Origin: Megalobrama amblycephala
Taxonomy: Eukaryota > Chordata > Actinopteri > Cypriniformes > Xenocyprididae
Direction: 5' to 3'
Assembly (NCBI RefSeq): GCF_018812025.1
Contig: NC_063054.1
Location: forward strand, 30,307,806-30,371,805
DNA: 64,000 nt
The translations under genes were made by a program, and so were the position numbers. The notes beneath the pieces were generated by a model. That model saw nothing but the letters and a program-made list of their open reading frames with translations, did no database searches and was not told the DNA's origin. Positions 10,845 through 22,079 of this stretch are shown piece by piece (within the stretch, counting starts at the first letter, position 1; each line of letters opens with the position of its first letter).

Positions 10845-11370
10845 CAACCGCGATCGCGCATGGAGATAATAAATAATTAATTAATTTCCACAAAGCGGTA
10901 GGCTATATTTATATGTGTATTAGCGAAATAATTGTTATGTAGTAAATGATAATATAATCTAGGGTGTTTAAACAAGATAATCTTGTCAAAAGTTTCATTC
11001 AGTGGCCGTGCTTAAGCCTCCTGATCATCCGTCAGTTGCTAAGCAATATGAACGAAGTTTTTCTTCTAGACTAATGGTGAGCAAATACAACAGATAGAGA
11101 ATTAAATTCAGCGCTTTTATTTTCAACATGCACTCATTCATGTCTGTTTTATTTAATTCATGTAAAGTTACGTCTTTATTGGGGCAGGACATGACGAATT
11201 ACACTACGTGACTCAATGAGTTCGTCTCAATTGTTTAGAAACAAGCTGCATAAATTAACTATATCAGGAATTTATGTCTCAGATCTCATTTGTGCATGTC
11301 TGTTATGTTAAATAAAGTTGATTCATTAAAGCAAACCAAGTAGAACATATACTTTACCTGTGCACTGAGT

Positions 11371-12394
11371 CAGGGACGTGCACAGGGGGGTTGCTTAGGT
11401 TGCCCGGGCAACTGCCCATATGCCCTTCTCGACTCACGTTGCCCTTCCGAGGTGGAAAAAAATAAATAAAAAATCGTACAATGGATGCAGAATTTCACGT
11501 AGGCCTAGATAAAAAAAAAAAAATCTCAAAGCCTCATTCACTTCCATATTCGGGCACCCGTCCGAAAGTGAAAGTCAGTATAGGGGAAGGGCAAACTCTG
11601 TTTACGTGGCTGCAGCGCTGCACGCGACCGGCACCTGAGCTGAGCCTGCATGAGCGGCACTAGAAGGAGATTGTCGCGGTTGTCGGGTGAGACGACTTAA
11701 CGTTCTCGGAAAGGTGAGTAAGGTTATAATCGTTAACGAAAACGAACGAAAAAACGAAAACTAGGTGGGGGAAAAAGTCGTCGTTAACTGAAATGAAAAT
11801 AAAAACGAGGCATTACAAAAAAACGATAACTAACCAAAACTGTAATGTGTGTTTGGCAAAACTAACTAAAATAAAATAAAATTACAGATTAAATGTCCTT
11901 AGTTTTCGTCTTTGTCAATGTCTTTCATAGAGCAAACGTTCAGCTGCATTTCATTTCCCTGCGTCTCTCACTTACGCGTCTCTCTCACATACTCGCGCGC
12001 GCACAGCCCCTCCCCTCCGTGCACACCGCGCCTCCATGAGAACGAGTGTTGGAAGCAAGTTCGCGAAAGGTTGGTATCTCGTGAAAACCTTTACACAATC
12101 ACACATTAAAAAGTGGTATAAAAATATTTTTAATTCTGAATATAATTGTGTCAGTGTGTTAATGTCGACCTGAGAAGCGATTGCTACTTTAGAAAGTTAA
12201 CTAGACGCAAGTTTGAGGTAAAATGCACTTGGGTTGTCGATGTCAAAACACTATTTAAGCTGTGATTCAAGTAAGGAATAATTGACGACGGGCCGTTGAA
12301 TTATTAGAGGGGGGGTTAGGGGAGTGGTTGGTAGGGGAGTGCCCTTTTTTTAGGTCAGAGCAACTGCCCCTCAAAATTCCTGTGCACGTCCCTG
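11371..12394. mobile_element. second nested hAT MITE (1.0 kb)
   Basis: The inverted ends are CAGGGACGTGCACAGG (11371) and CCTGTGCACGTCCCTG (ending 12394). The exact 8-bp duplication CACTGAGT lies at 11363-11370 and 12395-12402. The next bases (TTGCCCGGGCAACTGCCC and GGTCAGAGCAACTGCCCC) are part of the element's termini. In the middle is a run of AACGAAAACGAAC/AACTAACTAAAATAAAA motifs (11725-11915), common in teleost repeats. No transposase is present. Confidence 0.88.
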
Positions 12395-12576
12395 CACTGA
12401 GTTGTTGTTGACTGATCTCCTCAGACGCCCGGGCTGCAATGGCGGAAATCTCAAAACGGCCACAAGATGGCGCCGTAAAACGGCGAATCCGATATTACAA
12501 AACCGATACCCGATTATGGAAAAATGCTTAAATATCGGGAAAAATATCGGTAAACAGATACATCGGTCGATCACTA

Positions 12577-12584
12577 ATCATTTA
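12577..12584. repeat. 8-bp target-site duplication (right copy) of the 3.5-kb hAT
   Basis: ATCATTTA, identical to 9027-9034. LINE sequence resumes directly after it. Confidence 0.85.
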
Positions 12585-12680
12585 CAAAGACTGATTTTGT
12601 AGAAAGGGATCTAATATTAAGCAAACTGAGCTTTATCATTTGTTCATCTTGTCATCAACATTTGTTTTTTATTTGTTGAA
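12585..12680 (-). pseudogene. L2 ORF2 N-terminus, separated by the hAT insertion
   Basis: Minus-strand translation begins near MIKLSLLNIRSLSTKS, the usual opening of a LINE endonuclease (Asn-Ile-Arg-Ser motif). It continues in frame with the endonuclease remainder across the 9035-12576 hAT. Confidence 0.65.
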
Positions 12681-12849
12681 CATCAAATAAACTTTAACCC
12701 TTAAATGGGTCTGAGAGTTTTTTGTATTTACTAAATTGGGGAACAGACACATATGTCTATATGTGATGATATCTAGGTGAAAGTGTCTTCATGTGTTGGG
12801 ATTAATCTGACGTCTGACCTCTGGTTTAGCCAGTCTGTCTGCTTCCTGA

Positions 12850-13720
12850 CCTGGGACCCAGTTAGTCAATGTTCATCTCTAAGGCTATGTGCCATATTAC
12901 TAGAGAGAAGTGCAGCACCACCCCTAGAGGGATGAGTACCATCTCTTTTTAACAGGTCAGGTCTGCCCCCAAAACTTTTCCAATTGTCTATAAACCCTAT
13001 ATTATTCTGCACCACTTAGACAGCCAGCCATTGAGTAATGATAATCTGAAAAGTATCTAATTTCTCCGGCAAACAGGGAGGAGTCCAGAGCAAAATACAG
13101 TGTCTGACATCATATTTACGAGTTCACACACCTCTTTAATGTTAATTTTTGATCTCCGACTTGCGATGTCAAACATCATTATTGCTGACGTGAATAATAA
13201 TCTTTACGAGAATTTACGATTGGCACTAGCCAGCACTTTTAAATTTGCTTTGTTGTCAGGCACTCTGGTTCCTGGCAAACATGTGATTATGGTGGCTGGT
13301 GTCTCTATTTTCACGTTTTGTGTTATAGAATCACCAATAACTAGGATTATTTCAACAGGATTCTCAGTGGGTGCATCACTGAGTGGAGAGAACCTGTTTG
13401 AAGTTCTAATCAGAATGGAAGAGCAGAGTATTGTCCCGCGACTATGCTGTCTCACAGTCACCCAGTTAGCATGCTACACATACACAGGCTCTACAGCCAG
13501 AACCAAACAATGTACAGAGTTCACTAAGCTAGTCGCATCCAAAGCAATCTCAATTAATGTTTGGATGCGTGTCTCTAATTCTGAAATCATCTCCATCTGC
13601 CTGACTATCTCCCTGCATTTATCACGTGTAAATCTCCCTGCAGACAGAGAAGGCTATGCTATGTGGCAGGCAGTGCAAGTGGCAATAACAGGTGAAGATG
13701 ACATGACTTACCTTGTTTGT
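12850..13720 (-). pseudogene. L2 ORF1, SGNH-esterase type
   Basis: Minus-strand reading shows a Cys/His-containing start followed by a coiled-coil-like helix (REIVRQMEMISELETRIQTL). Next come the SGNH block I ILVIGDSITQNV with the nucleophilic Ser at about 13327, CLPGTRVPD, and near the left end LLKRDGTHPSRGGAALLS (12901-12958), whose Asp-x-x-His supplies the catalytic Asp and His. Esterase ORF1 proteins occur in L2 and CR1 LINEs, where a role in membrane or RNP handling has been proposed. The reading frame is broken by stops and shifts. The 207-codon ORF on the opposite strand (13100-13723) is only its antisense shadow. Confidence 0.72.
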
Positions 13721-15486
13721 TGACTGATCCAAGTCATCACATTCGTTTGATAGACTCGTAAAGGTGCGAGTGCGTGAGAGAAAAAAAAGACTGCAAGCAC
13801 GTATGGCAGGTTAACAGGCTACCGAAATGCTAGAGTGTTGTGTTAGCGATAATGATTTAGATTAAAGCTAGCGATGTCAGAATAATATGATAGGCAATAT
13901 TAGACAATATCTGATATATGGTGATGAGTAATTTATATTTAACGATAATAAACAACAAGGAATGATAGTAAAGAGATGCAAAACAATAAGATATACGGAG
14001 CTTACAGACGCAAACCACTCAGCAGTGAGGCAGACAGGAGCAATCGATCTAGGCAGCAGCGAATCAGTTCACTGCACTGATAGTGAATTTAAAGGCTAAT
14101 GTTTTATATATTTGAAGAACGGAGAATCGTCTTAGTCTGATATTTCCCATCTAGCTTTAGCTTTAATCCCTTACAAAAAAGAACTGCAGTATATTGAAGT
14201 AAAACTGCAGTACAAAGTAGTATAAATGCAGTATAATTAAGCACAACTAGACTGGGTAAACCTAGCCTGATCTGCCGGCGATTTGATTTCGCCCGGCATC
14301 TCAGTCTGGAAACGCGTACATTAATTTCTACTGCTTCCGTTACACTTTGCGGGAACCAATCACAGACTGGCTTATCCACCTTGCTCGCTATTGGCGGGTA
14401 TAGAGGGTGTGCACGTGACGTCACTGTTGACCGTTACGACTGCGGTCATGCCCGCTGAGTGGCAAAAGACTGAGCAGCAGCATTGGTTTTCAGCGTGAAT
14501 GCCACGAAAAACACACAAAATACTTCCAAAATAGTAAAGAGCTTTGTGATTTGACTCTACAAATAGCTTTGACACAAAACCTGAGGTATATATTTAAAAA
14601 CTGCAGAAAGCTACAGAAAAAAAAAGAAGTAAATGTATCACTGCAATTCACAGAAACAGCTGGACTCCAGGCAGAGAAACATGGATTTGCAGTTATCATT
14701 TTGTGTCAAATTGTTGGATTTTGAGGTAAAATCATACCATATATATTGTATTATTATATATTATGTTGACAACTCATCAATTAAATATTTTCCATCTTAT
14801 ATATAATTGGGTGTTTTTAAATAAATAACACTATAAAACTATATGTTTTAGGGCTGGACAATATGATGATATAACACTGATATAAGCGATTACGCGGATT
14901 TAAACCTACCTATATTGTAGTTATATAAAATATTCACAGGCAGATTTGCTTTTTGTATTTCCCCGCTGTCGAAATCAGGCACATATAAAACCAACATATT
15001 TATATACTTACAAAAAAAATCAAGCATATTCAACAGAATTAGACACTGCTGCATTTTATGTAACACATTTCACATTGTGAATTACAGATGGCACTCAATT
15101 AGAACACGTTTTTTGCTTCTGGGGGGTAATTGTTTTGCGGCAGCCAAACATTTCTTCTCTTGACTGCTAAGTGGCACTATAACCAGATTTTCACAAGTTA
15201 TGTCGTGGACTTAACACAGCTTGTTTTCACAAGTTGCAGTCAATCTCCAGTGGCGATTACAAGAAAAATATTATCAATAATCTTTTTTTTTAAAATCACA
15301 TTCACATAACAAAATTTAGTAATCAAAAGCCGAAGTAAGCATTTGTTGTTTTGAGCAAATTTAAACAGAACAGTACATTTCAAAATAGTATTCGATCTGT
15401 GCTTGGTTTTTCATGGACTTTATAATACAGTAGGCTACTAATAAAAAAAACTGTAGAAAATGTGAATTATATAGGCTACACATTTA

Positions 15487-15632
15487 TTATAGGCTCTCTC
15501 AATGTTGTGACATTATTCACATTATTTAATATTTATCACAAATTTTAAAAAAAAGTTTGAAATATTATAGGCTCTCTGTGTTGTGACCACATTATTTATT
15601 ATTTTATCACAAATTTTAAAAAAGTTTGAAAT
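15487..15632. repeat. ~70-bp tandem duplication
   Basis: TATAGGCTCTCTCAATGTTG...ATCACAAATTTTAAAAAAAAG is followed at once by a slightly shortened copy with the same opening (TATAGGCTCTCTGTGTTG) and the same close (AGTTTGAAAT). Confidence 0.85.
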
Positions 15633-16283
15633 TTACATTTAATAATTAGGAACACTTTCCGGTGTTTTTTTAAATTAATTTAATACAATTATTTTAATTG
15701 GAACATTTATTTTTAATGGAAAGCTTAATGACAACTTAATGAAAGCTTAATGAAAACATTAATATAGCCTAACTGATGTTGGTCTACAGCATTTGTTTTA
15801 CCATTCTTAGTGAAACTTAGAAATAAGAGACAGTAGATTATTATGGTCAAGCATTTGGTTTAATAAATATAGACAAGTTACAATAAATTACAATAAATTT
15901 GCTACATTCCAGTAGAATCTCCATTGCGTTGTACCACACCTTACAAAACCTTCCAAAGGTGTACATTGTATCTGTTGTAGGTGGTTTTTGTGAGGCGATC
16001 ACACCAGAAAGCAACAATGGCCTGAAAAAACTTGTCTGTAATCCTCTAAATTGTTTTGTCAGTCACTCATGAATTGAGGTTATTGACAGCAATAACCATA
16101 ACAACGGATGAAAAGCATCAAATTTGAAAAAAAAAAAAAAAATGGATCTGTGCATTAAATAAACCAGTGTTGGCTGAATGTTTAGTATAGATTCAAAAAG
16201 CCTCTAAACATTTGTTTCTAGTTGGCAGTGATTAGATGTTGTGAGCTTGTTGCATTCCTTATGTGAATGATAAATATTATCGG

Positions 16284-16818
16284 TAGGGGGTAACAATACC
16301 CTCATGTCACAATTCGATACATATCATGATACTAAACTCACGGTATGATAGTATTGCAATACTCCAAGACATATGGTAAAAGTACAAAAAATGTACTGTT
16401 GATGTAAGATGCTAAATTTGGTATTACATTGGGGGTTGAAATTAATAGGCTTGGAATTGGTAATCCAATGCACAGGACAATGGTGACACCAGAATAAAAA
16501 TATTCATGATTCTGAAACTGAAAATACAGAATTATTTTGACAAATATGCTTGCACTCTATCACCGACTACATATATTTAAAATAATGTAAGCCACTTTTT
16601 ACTGGTAACTTAAGACATTTGCCATTATCAGGACCCACAAATATTCCCCCATTGCATTATTATACATTATATTCAACATTATATATAGTAGTTTAACGTA
16701 TAAAACTCTGTAAACTTGAGAACTATACACAATACAGATTCAATCTCCACGATACACATTGTTGCATTTTTTGTATATATTGTGCAATATATTGACACGG
16801 TATATTGTTACACCCCTA
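16284..16818. mobile_element. hAT-like MITE with TAGGGG(T/G)GTAAC ends
   Basis: TAGGGGGTAACAATACC at the left and GTTACACCCCTA at the right are inverted. The interior is full of 'cgatacat/tatcatgat' style AT-rich palindromic text, as in common fish hAT MITEs. No clear target duplication was found. Confidence 0.5.
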
Positions 16819-17213
16819 AAGGCTATCAGTTAAATCTATATATTTGTTATATATCTCAGTTTAGCTCAGTACAGGTTAATTATTAACTAAAATGACTAAA
16901 AAATAACTAAATTAAAAAAATAAAAAAAAAATATTGCTTTTAAATATAAAAATTAAGAATTATTAAGAAATTCTTAATGACTAAATACGTGACAAAAATA
17001 GTCTGCAAGTGCATTTGAAATGTTTTAACTAATCATCTTGTAATGTCATTTCAGTTCTAGTTTCTAGGTATGAATTATATGCAGTAAAAAACAACAATCC
17101 TCAATCACTCTAGAAGGTTTGCCACAAAATCAACTGACTGGCTTCTCGCCTGTATGATTTCATATGAGTCTCTTCAGACCTTTCGCTCTGGCTGCCCTGC
17201 CGCCAACGCTGTA

Positions 17214-17844
17214 CTGTGCATTCAGACCTCCACCGGTGGAAGTGTCAAGTAACAGTCAACCAATCTGAATGTAGAAGTCCGCCGCTTGAGAGTATTCCAG
17301 AGAATGCAGAGAACAAATTGCTTAGCGAGAGAAAATAATAAATGTCATTAAGCTTAAATTATATAGTGCATACATATTTATATAGTAGCCTAATAATATA
17401 TATTTATATAGTAAATGTATAAGCATACAGCTATGCAATTTCAGACATAGCCTGCAAAAATGGCAGACACTTTGGTCCATGCATCATTTTTCTTATTTAT
17501 GCCCCTGTACGCAAACAGGGACAGATGTCGTAAATTATTGGAAAACCCGCCATGGCAATTATCCACCTCTTCTCCGTTTTGCTTGGGAACTAATGTTTGG
17601 TCGGAACCAAAGATTACACGACTGCATTCTCTGGAATCCTCTCAAGCGAAGGACCTCTACATTCCGATTGGTTGCCGCTGAACCGTGTCATAGCTCATTA
17701 CACCTGATTTTAACTCTCCTCGATGCCCACACTGTCCAAGACACTTTGCCCCGCTGCTCGCCAGAGCTCACCGTTGGCTCACATTGAAAATGTATGACTT
17801 CCTGTCATTTTGACGCTCTCACCGGCGGCGGTGTGAACGCACAG
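17214..17844. mobile_element. MITE with CTGTGC(A/G)TTCA ends and TA target
   Basis: CTGTGCATTCAGACC at 17214 and its inverted counterpart GGTGTGAACGCACAG ending at 17844 are both flanked by TA. The arms continue with CACCGGTGGAAGTGTCAA opposite TTGACGCTCTCACCGGCGG. TA flanks suggest a Tc1/mariner-type relative. Two overlapping ORFs at 17460-17787 show no transposase motif and are probably chance. Confidence 0.6.
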
Positions 17845-20370
17845 TAACTGAACTCCTTTCCACAAATTGATCATAGAAGTAAAAACAGTATAAATAAAAA
17901 AGAATAAGTTTTCTCTTAGTCTCAAGTGCAAACAGTAAGTGCAACCATAATCAAAGTATTCTCTCAATATTCAAAGTGCAAATAGAGACCAAATTTTTCT
18001 TCAAGCATGATACAGAGCTAAGAGATGGTTACAACTACACAGCCCAGCCTAAGATCGCTTTCATATTGGGAGATATTTGCATGCATCAAGGAGGCGCTTT
18101 CAAAATGTGAGGTGTTGAAATCTTTGAATGCGTGCTCACATTTTACTTTCGCGATTGCGCATACACTGTGAATTTGGGAGTGGCGGTGCTGAGCGGGCAT
18201 TCTACAAGATAAGACATTTGTCAGATGCTTAGGCTCTGTTGTGCAACGAATCCTCCGCCATGGTCTTGTCAGTAGGTGTGTTCGACATCGGCAGTGGCTG
18301 GATGTGACCGATCAGCGAGAGTTGCCGCTTGCAGTTGGGGAGGAGTTGAAAACAGTCGGACACTTTCTGCTTCCCATAGTGATGCTTGCACTGTGTTTGC
18401 ATACTTTATCACAGATAAAGTTAATTAAATGCAATATTTGTCAAATGCACAGATGTTCCAGATTTTCATTCAATACTTTATGTACTGCTTAATACAGCGT
18501 CTGTTTGTACAAGAATAAAGTTCAACATAATCTAATACTATTTAAATACCAATGAAGTGGGGTCTATTATCATTTTTATTTTGATAAACATGACACAATA
18601 TTACATTGCGACTACATGAAAAGAGCTTTAACTGTTATAAAAATACAGATTTGTCAGCATTAGTGGAACTGAAGGTGTGAAAATAAACACGATACACACG
18701 TGATCATTGTCATGCAGTGAACTCTGGTTCCTGCTGCACTGTGTACGACTTTGCTGCTCATGTTGGATGAGCTGGATGGAATTGAAGCGACCATTATCCA
18801 ACTGACTTAAATGGTTTTTGTTTCTATAAAAAGCAAAACGACAGTGGAGGCATAATGTAAATGTAGCGGTGGCATATTCTATCCTAATTTCACCCTCACA
18901 CTCCATCATAGCAATATCGCGAGACAGTTTCTCACCTCGACGAGAAATCTCAATACATTTTAATCTCGTGAGATCTTGTGGCACAAGATCTCGTCACATC
19001 CCTATTATTTATTACAGGTTTGCATATTGAGTTTAGTGTTTGTATTCGCTGTGCGATTTGATGTAAAGTGAGGAATACAAAATCATATTCTTGCAACATT
19101 TGTAAATTTGTCTTGCCAAAGAAATTGCAGCATTGCTGCGTACAATTACTGTAAAACTGAATGAAAATGCATAGCAATATAACAAATTTAAGAAAAGATT
19201 TCTGTCTCTCTTGTGCGCACTAGGTCTCTTTCAGCAAGTTTGTCTCCCTCGCTGATGCACCCGTCTCTCTCGTGTAGGTAATGAAATGGCATAATGTCTC
19301 CTAAGGTGCACTTATGTTGGGATAATTTTTTTAAAAATTGTCAATTTAGAAATAAAAGGCAATTTTCTACCCTGATTTTAGCCCTCTGATTTGAACACTC
19401 TGATGGAAGGGACGTGTCTGCTGTAAGACTTCAATGTAAAACTTCAGTTTAGATCTACTCCCATCGCATGAAAGGTTGCAGCGATGAGTATTGTAGCCGT
19501 TATTTTAAATGAGTCTACATTTAAAATAACGAATTTGAGCAAACAGAAGATGTGATATGTGAACGGGCTTAACTGTATATGAACATATCAGAAACTACTG
19601 ATCACAGATTAGGCATTAGAATTAACACAGTTACTTACTACATGTTGTGGCATTACTGTCGGGTCCATATCTTATAGTAAAAGACTGTTTGAAAAGCTTG
19701 CACCAAAATTGTGACTGATTTACCAAAGAATCCACAGTAAAATGTACCAAGCACACAAATAATGCTCTCGTCATTTACATAGTTGAAAATAAATAACCAC
19801 TTTCTTAGCATTTGGATCCTTTGGAAGGTAATGTTATTTTCAGTCCAGTGATGCTGTATTTCTCTTCTCTCCTTCTCATCTCACTATCCTTCGTTGCACT
19901 ATTACGTCATAATTATGACAAAATCCGAAACAAGTCTTTTTAGGAATCATGCATGTTAGTTTGCAGATAAATGGCAGACTGGTATAGTGTGCATTAATTA
20001 ATTAGATGAACCTGTCAATTTAAAGAGATTAGTACAGGAATGGTCAGACGTAACATTAGGATAATCTGACAGTTATTTTCTAATTAATCTGTTTAACCTA
20101 AATGTGTATCGGTACATTGTATATTTAAGTTATTTTCTTCGCAATGAGAAATGTCTGTCCAAAAAAAAAAAAAAGGAAAAAATTAAATTAGAATAAAAAC
20201 ACAAATGTAATGTACAATAATGTTAAAGAATGTAAATTTGTGCATTAAGCATTGTTTAGCCCAAACTTTGTGCCAAAGGGTTCTTTCTCTTTATATTGGA
20301 CCTTTTTATCATTTAAAGGTTAAGAGCAAAGAACCCTTCATTTTAATTTTTGGGTAAACTTGCCCTTCAA
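17845..20370. other. intergenic DNA, repeat fragments only
   Basis: At 18890-19003 the text GAGACAGTTTCTCACCTCG...CAAGATCTCGTCACATCCCTA matches one terminus of a widespread hAT family (TAGGGATGTGACGAGATC when reversed), but the other terminus was not found. The rest is AT-rich with no supportable gene. Confidence 0.4.
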
Positions 20371-21303
20371 AGGAGACCTATTATGCCCCTTTTTACAAGA
20401 AGTAATAAAAGTCTCAGGTGTCCACAGAATTTGTCTGTGAAGTGTCAGCTCAAAATACCCCACAGATAATTTATTATACAATGCCTTAAATGCCCCCTTT
20501 TGGGTGGAAGCGAAAACATGCTGTTTGTACTGTGTATCTTTAAATGCAAATAAGCTGCTGCTCATTTGCATTTATGAGCAGTCTAGCAAAATTTTTTCCC
20601 ACTCATTCCCTTCAAAAATAAAACTACTCCAATGCGTCTTCAGTAGCTCAATTGCTGAACACTTATGTTCATTGTTAATCAACAACAGAACAATTAAGCC
20701 ATTTTTCCACCATCGGGCCAAGCCATTCTCATTGCTTAACCGTTCCATTCTGTGTCAATTTGGCCCAGCTGGTATGGTTATGGTTTCATTTTCCACAGTG
20801 TAGCTGGTAACAAAGCTCGTTGGAATGTAATACAAATGTATCAGTCATTGCATTGTTGACGCAAGAGTTTACAGATGGTATGAGATGTTAATAGCATTGC
20901 TCAAATAGAGCGCTTGGTCATATACAGAGAAACTGGTACCAGCAGACATTTACACAACTGTTAATGCGGCGTTACAACACGAAAGTGTAAACTCCTTGGA
21001 AGACCACGAGTGTTTAGGGTGCCATTTTGGACAGGGCCAAGCATGGCGGACTGCAGTTTACTCGGGAGGATTTATGCTAATTGGGAAAAGCCCGTCACCA
21101 GTCATGGGTGGGACCTGTTCCATTGTGAAGTCACAATGAGTAGAGAAAACAAAAAAATAGAGACAATATTTTTGATTTTGGGGTAATATAAAAAAGGAGT
21201 GGGTGGATTTTTAATGTTATAGGGTGGTTGTCCACACGGTGGACAAAAAATGGTTCAAAAATCATGTAAATGGGACTTTTGCATTTTGCAAAAGAGGGAC
21301 CCT
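20371..21303. mobile_element. TTAA-type (piggyBac-like) MITE, diverged
   Basis: It starts AGGAGACCTATTATGCCCC and ends GCAAAAGAGGGACCCT, followed by TTAA (21304-21307). The left target reads TCAA, one substitution from TTAA. The inverted ends are imperfect. The opening phrase is familiar from abundant cyprinid MITEs. No transposase is present. Confidence 0.6.
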
Positions 21304-21918
21304 TTAAGAAATGCTGTGGAGTTTGATCAACTGTCAACAAATGCCCACAGTTAAGATATCTACAAGAAGGTCCAAAGCACTAAACCATGTGTAAACAACA
21401 GTTTAAAAGAGTAACAATTTGTAAGACGTGTAAAGAACCTCCTCAGCTTTATGCATTTAACTCACTCTTGTACCATGGTTATATTTGACAGTATATCAAT
21501 ATTATAATTTTTGGAAATAATTTGATATTTACAAATAAAATAAGCACACTAAGTTGTTCTGATTCCACTTATCTACATGAATAGTTAAGGAAATCCTGTG
21601 ACGCATCAAGGTACTTCAGTTTACAGATGTATGTCCCCTTTACAGCAGTTCAATTAAAAATACGTATTAATACATCTATTTGAACAAAATCCAAGTCCCT
21701 TGAAGAAGTTCCATTTTAAAAACGTTGCATGTCGTGTTTTCTTGTTCACTGAATTAGCTATTTGACACTGTAACAAACGTTTTTTTTTCAAGTGCTTTAT
21801 CTTCTAATTAGAAGTCCTGTATTAGAAGTGCATGAAGATCACACCTCTCCACCAAATTTTTCTCTATAGGATAGGAAAGCAGTGACATCAATAATCATTG
21901 TGCCTTAAGACTAGAGGC
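21304..21918 (-). other. 3' flank / probable 3'UTR of angpt2
   Basis: This is AT-rich sequence immediately downstream of the angpt2 stop codon. Some of it must be 3'UTR, but I see no canonical AATAAA in minus-strand sense that fixes the cleavage site in the first several hundred bases. The TTAA element at 20371-21303 would bound or end the transcript. Confidence 0.45.
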
Positions 21919-22079
21919 TCAGAAGTTTGATGGTCTTATCATCATTGTCGTGGCCTTTAGTGAATATGCCGAACCTTTCCAGTAGTACCATTTGATGCCA
22001 TTGAAACGATTAGTGTTCTGTCCCTGCTGGTAGTATACTCCATTGAGATTGGATGGTCCACAGGCATCAAACCACCAAC
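21919..22079 (-). CDS. angpt2: angpt2 exon 9 (C-terminal P subdomain, stop)
   Basis: Acceptor ATTTAG at 22080-22081; codons continue in phase 1 from exon 8. It encodes the end of the fibrinogen-like fold, starting [13 protein letters not shown] and ending MMIRPSNF, with TGA at 21919-21921. This is the receptor-contacting P subdomain. The loop that differs between agonist Ang1 (TAG) and Ang2 (PQR) reads QQG here (YYQQGQN). One Cys of the last disulfide is present (DACG). Confidence 0.95.

Larger units (their letters stand above)
9035..12576. mobile_element. non-autonomous hAT inserted in the L2 LINE (3.5 kb)
   Basis: The terminal inverted repeats are TAGTGATCGACCGAT at 9035 and ATCGGTCGATCACTA ending at 12576, with the exact 8-bp duplication ATCATTTA on both sides. 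The duplicated bases are part of the LINE endonuclease reading frame, so the empty site can be inferred directly. No transposase is recognisable. Two further hATs (9533-10674 and 11371-12394) account for 2.2 kb of its length. A ~125-bp segment occurs twice in direct orientation (9306-9432 and 10954-11075) on either side of the first nested hAT. Confidence 0.88.
6774..13720 (-). mobile_element. L2-type LINE, degenerate and split by a hAT insertion
   Basis: Read on the minus strand, the pieces are in LINE order: an ORF1 with an SGNH-esterase domain (about 13720-12850), the start of ORF2 (about 12680-12585), the rest of the apurinic-type endonuclease (9026-8348), a C-terminal reverse-transcriptase fragment (8225-7660) and a 3' tail ending TATATAAATGAAGATGACTTG near 6774. 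An esterase ORF1 plus endonuclease/RT ORF2 and this tail are known for zebrafish L2 elements (ZfL2-1 type). The hAT at 9035-12576 separates two parts of ORF2, and its 8-bp duplication shows that the LINE was there first. The central palm of the RT is deleted. The true 5' end upstream of 13720 was not determined. Confidence 0.75.
13721..17213. other. intergenic DNA with fragmentary repeats
   Basis: No gene is seen. Around 14236-14560 is a GC-richer block (GATCTGCCGGCGATTTG, ATTGGCGGGTATAGAG) that looks like a decayed repeat. At 14850 AGGGCTGGACAATATGATG resembles a common hAT-type terminus without an identifiable partner. A tandem duplication (15487-15632) and a MITE (16284-16818) are listed separately. 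Confidence 0.4.

Noticed and set aside
10433..10880. Tyr/Ile-rich overlapping ORFs
   Set aside because: They are translations of (ATCT)n, (ATGT)n and (AT)n microsatellites.
13100..13723. Longest ORF in the window (207 codons, plus strand)
   Set aside because: It is antisense to the L2 ORF1 esterase pseudogene, whose minus-strand translation shows SGNH motifs. The plus-strand peptide has no recognisable domain.
17460..17787. Two overlapping plus-strand ORFs in the CTGTGC-ended MITE
   Set aside because: Neither shows a helix-turn-helix or DDE motif, and the MITE is too short for a transposase.
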